From: Lachnospiraceae bacterium A4
GTDB taxonomy: Bacteria; Bacillota; Clostridia; Lachnospirales; Lachnospiraceae
Assembly (NCBI GenBank): GCA_000403215.2
Contig: KE159527.1
Span: 580,141 to 644,140 of the forward strand
Length of the DNA stretch: 64,000 nt
Reading direction: 5' to 3'
Part shown: positions 28,011 through 36,351 of the stretch, piece after piece
How positions within the stretch are numbered: the first letter of the stretch is position 1
Layout of the letters: each line of letters opens with the position of its first letter
Notes under the pieces: model-generated
Databases searched by the model: none
Told to the model about the DNA's origin: nothing
Seen by the model: the letters and a program-made list of their open reading frames with translations, nothing else
Made by a program: the position numbers and the translations under genes

Positions 28011-29019
28011 TTAAACTTCTTTGACCCCTGTTTCTAAATGTACATTATAGGTATAGAGTGGTGCATTTTTTTGATATTTACGTTCATAAATAAGAAAATC
28101 AAATTCCTGAATTCGGTTTTTGGGAATATATATACCACAAACATTATTATTTGTTACATATACATTATCAAAATCTTTCCCTAGTGCATCATATACTGCC
28201 TTGATGACTTCTGCTCTATATTCATTTTGCCCTAGCTTAAAATCATGCCATACAACAATAGACTGTTCTTTCCGGTTTGAAAAAATATTTTTAGTATCAC
28301 TATATACTCCTTGATAACTGTGATCACCATCTATAAAATAGAGATCTACTGAATCAGCATGTTTCGAAAAATCAAACACCTTAGAGTCAGTATAATAATG
28401 TATTATCTTTTCATTATGCGAAAGTCTACCTTGGTAATCTGCATTTTTTGACTGCACAAAATAATTCTCCAAGCTCTCTTCGGGCAATGTTACACTATAA
28501 AGCTTATTACAGCAGTCAGTTAGTATATTAATACTTTCACCTATGTAAGTTCCAACTTCCATATATTCTTTGGAACCACTTATTAGAGCAATCTGTTTTA
28601 AAAACATATAATCCAATACACCAGATCCGCCTGCAATAAACGTCAACTCTTTTAAATTCAGTTTTCCCTGCTGATGCAGCCATGCCCCCAAATTAATTGT
28701 TCTTTTATCCAGCATATCCTCTATTTCACTAGGCAGTACTGTTTCTAAACCCATTTTAAAAACCACTATATCAGAATTAGTAATTCCCATATTCTTCATA
28801 TCTTCCAACATTTCCCTATACCAAATGCTGGCCACTATAATTGTAACATTTGAATATTCTGTTAATACTTGAGGTTCACAAACTTTTACCCCCCCCCCCG
28901 TACTTTTTAATTTCTGCTGCCTTCTTATCTACAAAAAACAAAATATCATATTGATTCTTAAAATGTTCATAAACAAACTTTCCAATATTTCCACAACCAT
29001 ATATAATTGCCTTTTTCAT
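28011..29019 (-). CDS. Phase-variable methyltransferase with N-terminal Rossmann-like module (out of frame here)
   Basis: A gene starts at the ATG at 29019 (GGAGG upstream) with MKKAIIYGCGNIGKFVYEHF and LFFVDKKAAEIKKYGGG, the start of the recurrent module. It then meets a run of 11 G, and the frame ends four codons later at 28876-28878. In the other frame, directly after the run, the module continues (VKVCEPQ, YSNVTIIVASIWYREMLEDM) into a class I methyltransferase (YMEVGTYIGESI motif I, VDLYFIDGDHSYQGV). One G fewer, or two more, would join both parts into about 335 residues. In this copy the full protein is therefore switched off. The downstream part could only start at a GTG at 28835 without a ribosome binding site. 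Confidence 0.85.
28889..28899 (-). repeat. Poly-G tract of 11 (coding strand), probable phase-variation switch
   Basis: Eleven consecutive C on the plus strand, G on the coding strand, lie inside the module-methyltransferase gene in an otherwise AT-rich context. Upstream the frame reads TAC then G; downstream it requires GTA AAA GTT. Full-length translation needs 3k+1 G residues (10 or 13). Eleven is one too many. Runs of this length are prone to slipped-strand mispairing. Confidence 0.85.
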
Positions 29020-29036
29020 CTTTTCCCTCCTTCAAA

Positions 29037-30083
29037 TTAGTCATTAAATATCTTATTCCATGCTTTTATTCTTGGTTCTATTCTTAATAACGCTTCTATC
29101 ATGCGCCCATTATTTTTCTTAGATATATCAGAAAAACTTATAAAGTCTTCATACTCCATCTTGGAAATCTCATTTATTGTACAAATATCACAATGTTTTT
29201 CATTTCTAAAATAATGTACTAATACCGATCTGTCTCTCAAATATATTTTTTTACCAAAATATAACAATGTTTGTATATTTCCCATTGCCTGTTGCCTGTT
29301 CATTGCAAAAATACCAATATCCATATGTTTTAAAAATTGATCATATTCGTCTTCACAAAGGTACTCAGTTAATGCAATTAACTTTTCACCAAATATCTTT
29401 TTTCCTTCCTTTATTACTCTTTGTGCATAATTCTTATTTCCATACGATAATGGTACATATACTTTTATGGACTCATCTTTAAACTTAGACAATAAATGAA
29501 AAATTTGTATATGTTTATTCGTAAATGTAGCGGAGTGTCCAACTTGTATAGCTATATAATCCTTTTCCACTTGCTTTTGTTCTTTAATACTCTTCATTAA
29601 TCCGTAATCAGCATAATATTTTGCACAAAAAAATTTGCCTTTAGGATGATAATATTTCTGCATATACCCTTTTTCTTCTGGAAGAATATTGATTATCCCG
29701 TGTGCATTTCTTATCACATATTTCTTTTTTAAATTATTCCATTTATTGTTTTGAATATAAAATTTATCTCCACCCCAAAAATATAAGTACAATCTTTTTA
29801 AAAGTTTTCTCTCTTTTGCAAAAAAGTTAATAATTTCCTGTTCAAAAACTCCGTGATAAATTATTTTATCAAAATCATATACCTTTTTTGTCCTCAATTT
29901 TTCAATTATATTCCTGACATATTTTACATTCTTGAATGAATGCAAATCTAATTTTGTTTCAGCGTTAATTCTTGAACCATATATCCAAAATTCATGATAA
30001 TTATTACTAAAATTTTCATTCATAAACTTTATGTTATCGTTTGCAAACTTTCCAAGCCGAAATAAATGCAGTATTTTGTACAT
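29037..30083 (-). CDS. WecF-like (TDP-Fuc4NAc:lipid II transferase family) glycosyltransferase
   Basis: The pattern matches the WecF/GT56 family: MYKILHLFRLGKFANDNIKF at the start, LYLYFWGGDKFY, IQVGHSATFTNKHIQ, VYVPLSYGNKNYAQRVIKEG, IFAMNRQQAMGN and LLYFGKKIYL. WecF adds N-acetylfucosamine in enterobacterial common antigen synthesis; in Gram-positives relatives belong to capsule loci with unknown donors. The frame opens at 30113, but AAGGA about eight bases before the ATG at 30083 marks the start. It follows the adenylation gene without a gap. Confidence 0.75.
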   Translation of the reverse strand: MYKILHLFRLGKFANDNIKFMNENFSNNYHEFWIYGSRINAETKLDLHSFKNVKYVRNIIEKLRTKKVYDFDKIIYHGVFEQEIINFFAKERKLLKRLYLYFWGGDKFYIQNNKWNNLKKKYVIRNAHGIINILPEEKGYMQKYYHPKGKFFCAKYYADYGLMKSIKEQKQVEKDYIAIQVGHSATFTNKHIQIFHLLSKFKDESIKVYVPLSYGNKNYAQRVIKEGKKIFGEKLIALTEYLCEDEYDQFLKHMDIGIFAMNRQQAMGNIQTLLYFGKKIYLRDRSVLVHYFRNEKHCDICTINEISKMEYEDFISFSDISKKNNGRMIEALLRIEPRIKAWNKIFND

Positions 30084-30113
30084 CCCGTTTGTCCTTCCAT
30101 TAAAATAGAGCAT

Positions 30114-31643
30114 CTAACGCATATTCTCCAGTTTCTTTCTATCTATCTTCCCGTTTGCATTTTTAGGAAGTTCACTCATATATTCCAATTTGTTAGGTAT
30201 CATATAATCAGGTAAATATTTTCTCAGTTCCTGCCTCAGTCCCAAATCTTCCATTTGCATATCCGTTGCTATAAATGCGATCAACTTGGACAGATTATTC
30301 CGGGAAACGGTATGAATCACGGCGCACTGCTTCACGCCTGGAATCTTTATTAAAGCATTTTCAATCTCTTCTAGTTCAATACGATACCCCATATGTTTAA
30401 TCTGATTATCAATTCTTCCAATAAAATATAATTTTCCATGTCTTACCTCTACCAAATCGCCTGTTTTATACATTCTGGCATTATAACTGGGAATCCCTTT
30501 ATAGCGCACAAATGATTTATTTGTACGTTCTTCATCGTTATAGTACCCGAGCGCCAACTGGTCACCCATAAGACACAGCTCTCCGCATTTACATACTTCT
30601 TCCTTCTTGTCTAAAATAACATAACTAAAATTGGGAGCTATCTGTCCTAACGGAGATAATCCATCTGCTTCTATATCTTCCCTCTGTATTCTATAGGCAG
30701 AGCAGATACAAGTTCCTTCTGTTGGTCCATATACATTATAAAAGTCTGCTGTATCTGCATAAATACGATATAATTTTCTTAGCAACTCCTTCGGATATCC
30801 CTCCCCACCAAAAGAAAAAATACGTATATGCCCAAGTATTTCTTTTGTCAACAGCTTCAAATTGCTTAAGTAAATCAACATGGAGGGAACACTAAACCAA
30901 AATGTACATCGTGTATCATGAATGATCTGCAGCATTTCTTTTGGTTTATCAACTGATTCTTTTGATAACGCAACCATTGTAATGCCATTAAACACAGAAC
31001 AATAAAAATCAAATACAGAATTGTCAAAATATATAGGATTGACATTTGTCATAATATCGTTCGGAGTCAAGTGATAGTTTTCCCTGCCCCATTGTATGAA
31101 ATTCATAAGGCTTTTTTGAGCGATCAGCACTCCCTTGGGAATCCCGGTCGATCCCGATGTGAACATGATATATGCAGGATTATTACCTGATACCGCACTC
31201 AAAAGTTGTTGGTCCAGGCTTTCCCCTTCGGAATCTAAAAAAACATGATTTGCATCAGCAGGAAAATAACGGATATTCAGCTCGTTGCACAGATTCTCAA
31301 TGGTCGCATTTCTCTCATCCGCAAAAACCAATCGCGGTGCAGCCGTATTAAATATTTTCCTGATACGTTCTACAGGATTTGTATAGTCAAAATTGGTATA
31401 TATAATACCTAATTTAAGGCAGGCAATCATCATTGCAAATCCCATGGGTGATTTTTTATTCTGGATTGCCACAACGTCCAGTTTTTTTACTCCCATAGAA
31501 ATCAAGAAATTCGCCGCTTTATTTGACAGAATATCCAATTCCTGAAAGCCGATTTGATCCCTCCCGTCAAATATAATTGCAATTTTATTACCATACTGCC
31601 TACTTACATTTTGAAAAACCTGCCCTAAATTATATGTGTACAT
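30114..31643 (-). CDS. Amino-acid/acyl adenylation enzyme (AMP-forming, NRPS A-domain-like)
   Basis: All core motifs of adenylation domains are visible: YIMFTSGSTGIPKGVLI (A3), FYNVYGPTEGT (A5), MYKTGDLV (A7), GRIDNQIKHMGYRIELEEIE (A8) and PKNANGKIDRKKL (A10 with the catalytic lysine). It activates a carboxylic acid, probably an amino acid, as the adenylate and would load it onto a carrier protein. The discrete acyl carrier protein at 39825-40055 is the obvious partner. No condensation or thioesterase domain is present. The ATG at 31643 with GAGG upstream is preferred to 31706, which lies inside the previous gene. The likely role is amino-acyl decoration of a sugar (inference). Confidence 0.82.
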   Translation of the reverse strand: MYTYNLGQVFQNVSRQYGNKIAIIFDGRDQIGFQELDILSNKAANFLISMGVKKLDVVAIQNKKSPMGFAMMIACLKLGIIYTNFDYTNPVERIRKIFNTAAPRLVFADERNATIENLCNELNIRYFPADANHVFLDSEGESLDQQLLSAVSGNNPAYIMFTSGSTGIPKGVLIAQKSLMNFIQWGRENYHLTPNDIMTNVNPIYFDNSVFDFYCSVFNGITMVALSKESVDKPKEMLQIIHDTRCTFWFSVPSMLIYLSNLKLLTKEILGHIRIFSFGGEGYPKELLRKLYRIYADTADFYNVYGPTEGTCICSAYRIQREDIEADGLSPLGQIAPNFSYVILDKKEEVCKCGELCLMGDQLALGYYNDEERTNKSFVRYKGIPSYNARMYKTGDLVEVRHGKLYFIGRIDNQIKHMGYRIELEEIENALIKIPGVKQCAVIHTVSRNNLSKLIAFIATDMQMEDLGLRQELRKYLPDYMIPNKLEYMSELPKNANGKIDRKKLENMR

Positions 31644-31686
31644 ATCCTTACCTCGTATCACTGAAAAGGTCTCAATAATTTCCTCT

Positions 31687-32664
31687 TCATCTACTATCCA
31701 AAACATCTATATTTGTTTTTGCGTCATCCCCCTCGGATAAATCCAGTTCTGCATAACCAAATCCGCTTTGACCAAAACCATTTCCATTATAAAACATAAG
31801 ATATTTATCCCTTACCTTTACCACACATGGATATGCCATCATTTTTGAATCAAACCCGTCACCATCTTTTTCTATACCGGAGTTTCCATCATCTCTATGC
31901 CAATTTTCCAAATCTTTAGACCATGCATATCCTATTGAATAGGATGACTTACCATCATGATAATCATCTGTACCCCTGTAACAAAACCACATATGATATA
32001 TATTATCTATTTTGATTACTGTAGGAACAGTATTGGCCTCGTTATCTATTCGAGTAGGCAATATTGGCACACCGCTTCTATCATACAAATGAATTAAATC
32101 ATTAGACTTTGCCGACACTATTTCGTAAGCACTATCCCATCTTTGATCACGTTTATACCATTTTGTTCCATTTGCATAAAATGCATAATAAATACCATTT
32201 TCTTTTATATACATAAGTCCTGTTCCTGACAATGTTTCATATGGTGTTCTATCCAGAATAGGACCCTGAAACATTTTTTTAAAGCTCAATCCTCCGTCCT
32301 CACTACAGGCAATTCCCGTCCAATTGCTATAGGGAATCGAATCTCTACGGCTCCACCCCACATAGGTCAAATATACTTTCCCATCTATTTCATCAACCCA
32401 GTTTGGCATCACTCCATGTTCATCAAACTGTCCTTCTTCACCATGCTCTAAAACAGGTTTTTCATATAAATGTATCATTTTTGATGGATTATTAATATCC
32501 AAATCCATCATGGCGATACAACTCTCTCCTGGTTTAGGTCTCGGTGCAAAATATATCCGCAAGCACTCTTCTTTTACTAACACTTTGGGTATTTGCGCAT
32601 GAGAATTAATCCATCCATATTCTCCGTTTGCCTTAAATATTAGTCCTTTCTTTATCCACTTCAT
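31687..32664 (-). CDS. Five-bladed beta-propeller glycosidase-like protein (copy B)
   Basis: The protein resembles the GH43/GH32/GH130-type beta-propeller fold: WIKKGLIFKANGEYGWINSH, CIAMMDLDINNPSKM, TLSGTGLMYIKENG, YHMWFCYRG, SIGYAWSKDLENWHRDD and YLMFYNGNGFGQSGFGYAEL. It is a close paralogue of the protein at 33732-34667, from which it is separated only by a methyltransferase gene. It has no signal peptide, so a secreted hydrolase is unlikely; a phosphorylase, transglycosidase or sugar-nucleotide-processing role inside the cell is possible. The start at 32664 is chosen to match the paralogue's MRWIKKG start and overlaps the stop of the methyltransferase gene. Confidence 0.7.
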   Translation of the reverse strand: MKWIKKGLIFKANGEYGWINSHAQIPKVLVKEECLRIYFAPRPKPGESCIAMMDLDINNPSKMIHLYEKPVLEHGEEGQFDEHGVMPNWVDEIDGKVYLTYVGWSRRDSIPYSNWTGIACSEDGGLSFKKMFQGPILDRTPYETLSGTGLMYIKENGIYYAFYANGTKWYKRDQRWDSAYEIVSAKSNDLIHLYDRSGVPILPTRIDNEANTVPTVIKIDNIYHMWFCYRGTDDYHDGKSSYSIGYAWSKDLENWHRDDGNSGIEKDGDGFDSKMMAYPCVVKVRDKYLMFYNGNGFGQSGFGYAELDLSEGDDAKTNIDVLDSR

Positions 32665-33731
32665 CATGCCACCCACTTTCCAATACTACGATAACCCATA
32701 TCAATACAGGCCGGGTGTGAAGAATAATTCCTATTCTTCATACCCCCCCCTAGTATATCATTGGCAGCTTTCTGTATAGACTGGTTCAGAAACTCATACA
32801 TAGAAATATCCAATTTTTCTCTAGCCTCCTGTGCAAGCCTTTTCGTTTCAGGACTTACCCCCTCCAGTTTCCCGTAATATCTAGTGCGGAGTGTACCCCC
32901 TCTTTTTCCTGGTATATCAAAATCAAAATCTGCGTCAGGTTCTCCTTCGCCTACTTCAAATTCCATGCAGTAAACCACACCATGCAGGATCCAGCTCAGA
33001 TTAACATTTCTCGCCTCAACAGGGATGTCTTCCAAGCTGAAGTTATTCATATAATGCTTATTGTAATCAATCAGAATCCTTCCAAATTCCGTATCATAAA
33101 GCCATGGGGCAAGCCCACGTCCGGCAATGACCACCCTTGCTCCCGGTTTTGTGACCCTTATGATTTCTTTCATCTGCGCTTTCACATCGGAATACAGGCT
33201 CATCCCCACCCCCCCATAGCTATATATCGCATCGAAATATTGATCCGGATAAGGAAGTGCTTCGGCATTACTTTGTGTAATGATAACCTGTCCACTTTTA
33301 AACTTGTTTTTTAATACCTTTAACATATCCAAAGAAATATCCTGAACATGAAACTCCGATCCCTCTGCAATTCTTTTCTTGATCAGCACAGAATCTCTTC
33401 CTGTCCCCGCACTCAATTCCAGTACCCGAATTCCCTTCTTTCCATCAATATGAAGCTTATCTATGATACTGTTCCGCACATCATCCTCATTGCTCTTAAA
33501 CAGTTTATATGTAAGATAGTGGTAATCATCATACTCCCCAGACTCTTTGGCAAATAAACTAATTGCATATTCATTTCTGTCTTTGTCTGTAATCTTTGTA
33601 AGATTCGGAATACCGTCATTTACATCGTATTCTTTACCTGACATATTTGTAAGAGATCCATTTTCACTCAATATGAGCTTTTCTTTTGTTTCTGGATCTC
33701 TCCAATTTTTCACCACTTCACTGTTTAACAT
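32664..33731 (-). CDS. SAM methyltransferase with two poly-G tracts
   Basis: The N-terminal 45 residues resemble a Trm112/Trm2-like segment (WRDPETKEKLILSENGSL, DVNDGIPNL). The methyltransferase core follows: RVLELSAGTGRDSVLI (motif I), FHVQDISLDMLKVL, ITQSNAEALPYPDQYFDAIY and MKEIIRVTKPGARVVIAG. A run of 7 G encodes part of SYGGVGMS in the core, and a run of 8 G encodes LGGGM about 25 codons before the stop. With 7 G at the second run the frame would end immediately (GTA TGA); with 9 it would end four codons on. Both runs are in frame here. GGAGG precedes the ATG at 33731. Confidence 0.78.
   Translation of the reverse strand: MLNSEVVKNWRDPETKEKLILSENGSLTNMSGKEYDVNDGIPNLTKITDKDRNEYAISLFAKESGEYDDYHYLTYKLFKSNEDDVRNSIIDKLHIDGKKGIRVLELSAGTGRDSVLIKKRIAEGSEFHVQDISLDMLKVLKNKFKSGQVIITQSNAEALPYPDQYFDAIYSYGGVGMSLYSDVKAQMKEIIRVTKPGARVVIAGRGLAPWLYDTEFGRILIDYNKHYMNNFSLEDIPVEARNVNLSWILHGVVYCMEFEVGEGEPDADFDFDIPGKRGGTLRTRYYGKLEGVSPETKRLAQEAREKLDISMYEFLNQSIQKAANDILGGGMKNRNYSSHPACIDMGYRSIGKWVA
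32743..32750 (-). repeat. Poly-G tract of 8 near the 3' end of the methyltransferase
   Basis: Eight C on the plus strand, in a gene end that is otherwise AT-rich. In the present length the frame continues for 25 codons and overlaps the start of the following beta-propeller gene. Any single-base change ends translation within about four codons, which would also uncouple the downstream start. Confidence 0.6.
33209..33215 (-). repeat. Poly-G tract of 7 in the methyltransferase core
   Basis: Seven C on the plus strand followed after one base by four more C. It encodes glycines directly after the acidic loop of the SAM-binding core. In frame at the present length; a slip would destroy the enzyme. 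Confidence 0.45.
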
Positions 33732-34667
33732 TTAAAAATCCTCCAATTCCGCATAGCCAAATCCACCCTGACCAAAACCGTTCCCGTTATAGAACATTAA
33801 GTATTTATTTTTAACTTTTACCACATAAGGATATGCCGTCATCTTTGAATCAAATCCATCAATTGACTTCTCTATTTTGCATTGACTGTCATCACGATAC
33901 CAGTGTTCCAAATCATCGGACCATGCATAGCCTATGGAATATGATAATTCACCATCATGATAATCCTCAACGCCTCTATAGCAGAACCACATATGAAATC
34001 GATTGCCGATTTTTACTACTGTAGGCGCCGTATTGGCTTCGTCTTTTATTTTAGTTGGAAGTAATGGCTCTCCATTTCTGTCATACCAGTGGATCAGATC
34101 TTTTGATTTCGCGGAAACAATCTCATATGCACTATCATACTGTCCTTCGTCCCGCTCATACCATTTTGTCCCATTTGCATAAAATCCGTAATATATATCA
34201 TCTTCTCTGATGCAAACCAGTCCCGTTCCTGAGAGCGTCTCATTCGGGGTTCTATCTAAAACAGGTCCTCTAAACATCTTATGAAAATGCAGACCTCCAT
34301 CTTCACTGCAGGCAATACCCACCCAGTTGCTATAGGGAATCGAATCTCTGCGGCTCCATCCGGCATATAAAAGATATACCTTATCATTCATTTCACCAAC
34401 CCATTGGGGCATAACTCCATGTTCATCAAATTCCCCTTTTTCCCCATGTTCCAATACCGGATTTTCATATATTTTTAAGATTTTTGATGGATTATCAATA
34501 TCCAGATCCATCATGGCAATGCAGCTTTTTCCCGGAACAGGGCGGGGAGAAAAATATACCCGCAAAAGATTCTCTCTTACTAAAACCTTTGGAACCTGCG
34601 CATGAGAATTAATCCATCCGTATTCTCCGCCTGCCCGAAATATCAATCCTTTTTTTATCCAACGCAT
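33732..34667 (-). CDS. Five-bladed beta-propeller glycosidase-like protein (copy A)
   Basis: This 311-residue protein is a close paralogue of the protein encoded at 31687-32664: WIKKGLIFRAGGEYGWINSH, HGVMPQWVGEM, GWSRRDSIPYSNWVGIACSE, TLSGTGLVCI and YNGNGFGQGGFGYAEL all recur. The fold is probably a five-bladed propeller of the GH43/GH130 type with acidic residues in the blades, but I cannot assign a substrate. No secretion signal. The methyltransferase gene starts at its stop codon, so these genes are tightly coupled. The A-MT-B order points to a local duplication. Confidence 0.7.
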   Translation of the reverse strand: MRWIKKGLIFRAGGEYGWINSHAQVPKVLVRENLLRVYFSPRPVPGKSCIAMMDLDIDNPSKILKIYENPVLEHGEKGEFDEHGVMPQWVGEMNDKVYLLYAGWSRRDSIPYSNWVGIACSEDGGLHFHKMFRGPVLDRTPNETLSGTGLVCIREDDIYYGFYANGTKWYERDEGQYDSAYEIVSAKSKDLIHWYDRNGEPLLPTKIKDEANTAPTVVKIGNRFHMWFCYRGVEDYHDGELSYSIGYAWSDDLEHWYRDDSQCKIEKSIDGFDSKMTAYPYVVKVKNKYLMFYNGNGFGQGGFGYAELEDF

Positions 34668-34691
34668 TACCGCTATTACTCTCTTTCCGTA

Positions 34692-35432
34692 TTATTTTCC
34701 TGGTTTTATAATATACGCATTCGGCATCCATGAATGAGGTACTGTACGAATGACTACATCTGGCAGCAATTCATGAAGTGCGGCAGTTTCACCAGGACCA
34801 AACTCTGTAGAGTATTGATCAAAAATCATAATTCCGCCAGGATTCAGCCTTTCCCAGAAAAATGGTATGGCCGCCTTCATCACATCATACATTCCTGCGT
34901 CCATCATCACCAGTTTAAAACGCAGATGATTATGCGCTTTGAAAAATTCCCCTAAATCGGTAATCAGATTCAACTTATGAATTTTTAGGATATTATCCAT
35001 TTGCTGTTTTTTGATTAGCATCATAAGTTCTTCATAATCCGCTTTATAGCTTCCCTCCGGTACTATATCAGTATCCTTTTCCGATGCTTCCCCGGTTCCC
35101 TCAAACCAGTCAAACCCATGACACAGTGTCAGGGATTCCGATTCAAAAATTTTTATCAGTTTAGCAAACAGAAGACTGCTCGCACCTCTATAAACACCTA
35201 CATCTGCTATATGTCCAGCCAGACCTAGACTCATTTTATACAACTCATATATTGTAAGTACTCTGTTCAGCGCCATATGCCCCACATATGCCGGAAAATG
35301 CTCCATAAATTCTCCTACGTCAGACCTCATACCCCCCCGTTTTAGAAATTCCATATACTCATAAAATCCTTCTCGTCTGTGATCAAATTTTCTTCCTTCC
35401 AATTCTCTTTCCTTTGCCCATTTTTCCGCCAT
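34692..35432 (-). CDS. TylF/MycF-type O-methyltransferase with N-terminal poly-G tract
   Basis: The sequence matches the macrocin O-methyltransferase (TylF) family, which methylates sugar hydroxyls and needs a divalent metal: GHIADVGVYRGASSLLFAKL (motif I), CHGFDWFEGTG, KLVMMDAGMYDVMKAAIPFF (metal-binding acidic residues) and LNPGGIMIFDQY. A run of 7 G encodes the glycines of KRGGMRSD near residue 34; it is in frame here. AGGAG lies nine bases before the ATG at 35432. A slip in the run would truncate the protein after about 40 residues. Confidence 0.82.
   Translation of the reverse strand: MAEKWAKERELEGRKFDHRREGFYEYMEFLKRGGMRSDVGEFMEHFPAYVGHMALNRVLTIYELYKMSLGLAGHIADVGVYRGASSLLFAKLIKIFESESLTLCHGFDWFEGTGEASEKDTDIVPEGSYKADYEELMMLIKKQQMDNILKIHKLNLITDLGEFFKAHNHLRFKLVMMDAGMYDVMKAAIPFFWERLNPGGIMIFDQYSTEFGPGETAALHELLPDVVIRTVPHSWMPNAYIIKPGK
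35332..35338 (-). repeat. Poly-G tract of 7 in the TylF-type gene
   Basis: Seven C on the plus strand; the coding strand reads CGG GGG GGT ATG AGG. The context GGGGGGTATGA is shared with the run at 32743-32750. In frame at this length. Confidence 0.5.
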
Positions 35433-35444
35433 CACGGTCTTCTC

Positions 35445-36212
35445 CTATATCTTTTCTATATTATAATAATCATAAATGCCTATCGTCTCCGCCCCAGTTG
35501 CTTTTGCCACCGCAATGGATGCAGCATTGTTTTCGTATATATCTTCCGAAACCAGCATATGCTGACCACCACACTTTTGTATAAATGCCTTGGTCAAAGC
35601 CTTCGCAAGTCCCTGTCCTCTGAACTGTTCCTTAACAAAGATATCTTTTTCGCAGACTCCGAATGCCTCCCCAGCAGAATAGACAATTCCCATCATTTCC
35701 CCATCGGCAGAATATGCCGCCAGGAGATTTGCCCTTTTCAGGACATCATCCGCACTATTATAATATCTGTGTGCCAGATCCAACCCAAAGGCATCTTGCT
35801 CAATCTCATCTTTTGTCATCTCCCTTATTTTATAGGCGCTGTCATTAGCCATTTCATCCGCTGCTTCTGCCGTCTCTCTATGGATCATATGAATCCGCTG
35901 GCTTTTCGCAGCAAACGGCCGGGAATCCAGATAGTTCCGCATATATTTTCCCGGATTGTACATCCGGAGCTTTATCCGACCATTACTTTCGATATATGGC
36001 TTAACCACATGCTCAAAAAAAGCTTCATCGTACTCTTCATATGCTTCCTGACAAAATCCAAATTTATTTACTATAAAAGCATGGGTTGGCTTAGTATCAT
36101 CATTCGTTAAAATATTTCCTTCCATGTTCTGCTCGATTACGCTGACAATAAGTGGAAACCACAGTTTCTCTATTGTAAACAATGCTCTCAGTTTAGTTTG
36201 TTTTACCCCCCC
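35445..36212 (-). pseudogene. GNAT-type acetyltransferase portion, cut off from its upstream half by an IS
   Basis: The C-terminal 130 or so residues are a GNAT acetyltransferase: MGIVYSAGEAF, CEKDIFVKEQFRGQGLAKAL (acetyl-CoA loop) and NNAASIAVAKATGAETIGIY. Before it lies a domain of about 100 residues of unknown type. The frame continues without a start into the poly-G run and then into IS sequence up to 36365. Removing the IS joins it to the formyltransferase gene (38299-39130) through the same poly-G run, so it was probably the second half of a formyltransferase-GNAT fusion. A start inside the IS end, or at an ATG near 36125 that lacks a ribosome binding site, might still give protein. Confidence 0.65.
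36206..36212 (-). repeat. Poly-G tract of 7 at the left flank of the IS
   Basis: Seven C on the plus strand directly outside the left IS end; four more C (38302-38305) flank the right end. On the coding strand the right side reads AAAGTACGGGG and the left side GGGGGGGTAAAA. This is the same context as the 11-G switch at 28889-28899, so the IS appears to have entered a poly-G tract. Confidence 0.65.
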
Positions 36213-36217
36213 GCAGG

Positions 36218-36231
36218 CTGTCCGAAAACCC
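36218..36231. repeat. IS1182 terminal inverted repeat (left)
   Basis: CTGTCCGAAAACCC, matched in inverted orientation at 38285-38298. Confidence 0.85.
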
Positions 36232-36351
36232 ACAATTTTTGGCCATTTTGGGCACAAAAAATGCCAGGTTTTTCGGACATTATTTGTCCGTTTATAGTTA
36301 CCTGACCTCGAAAACTGAATAAAATACGCTTTTTTGTTGTTATTTTTCCCA

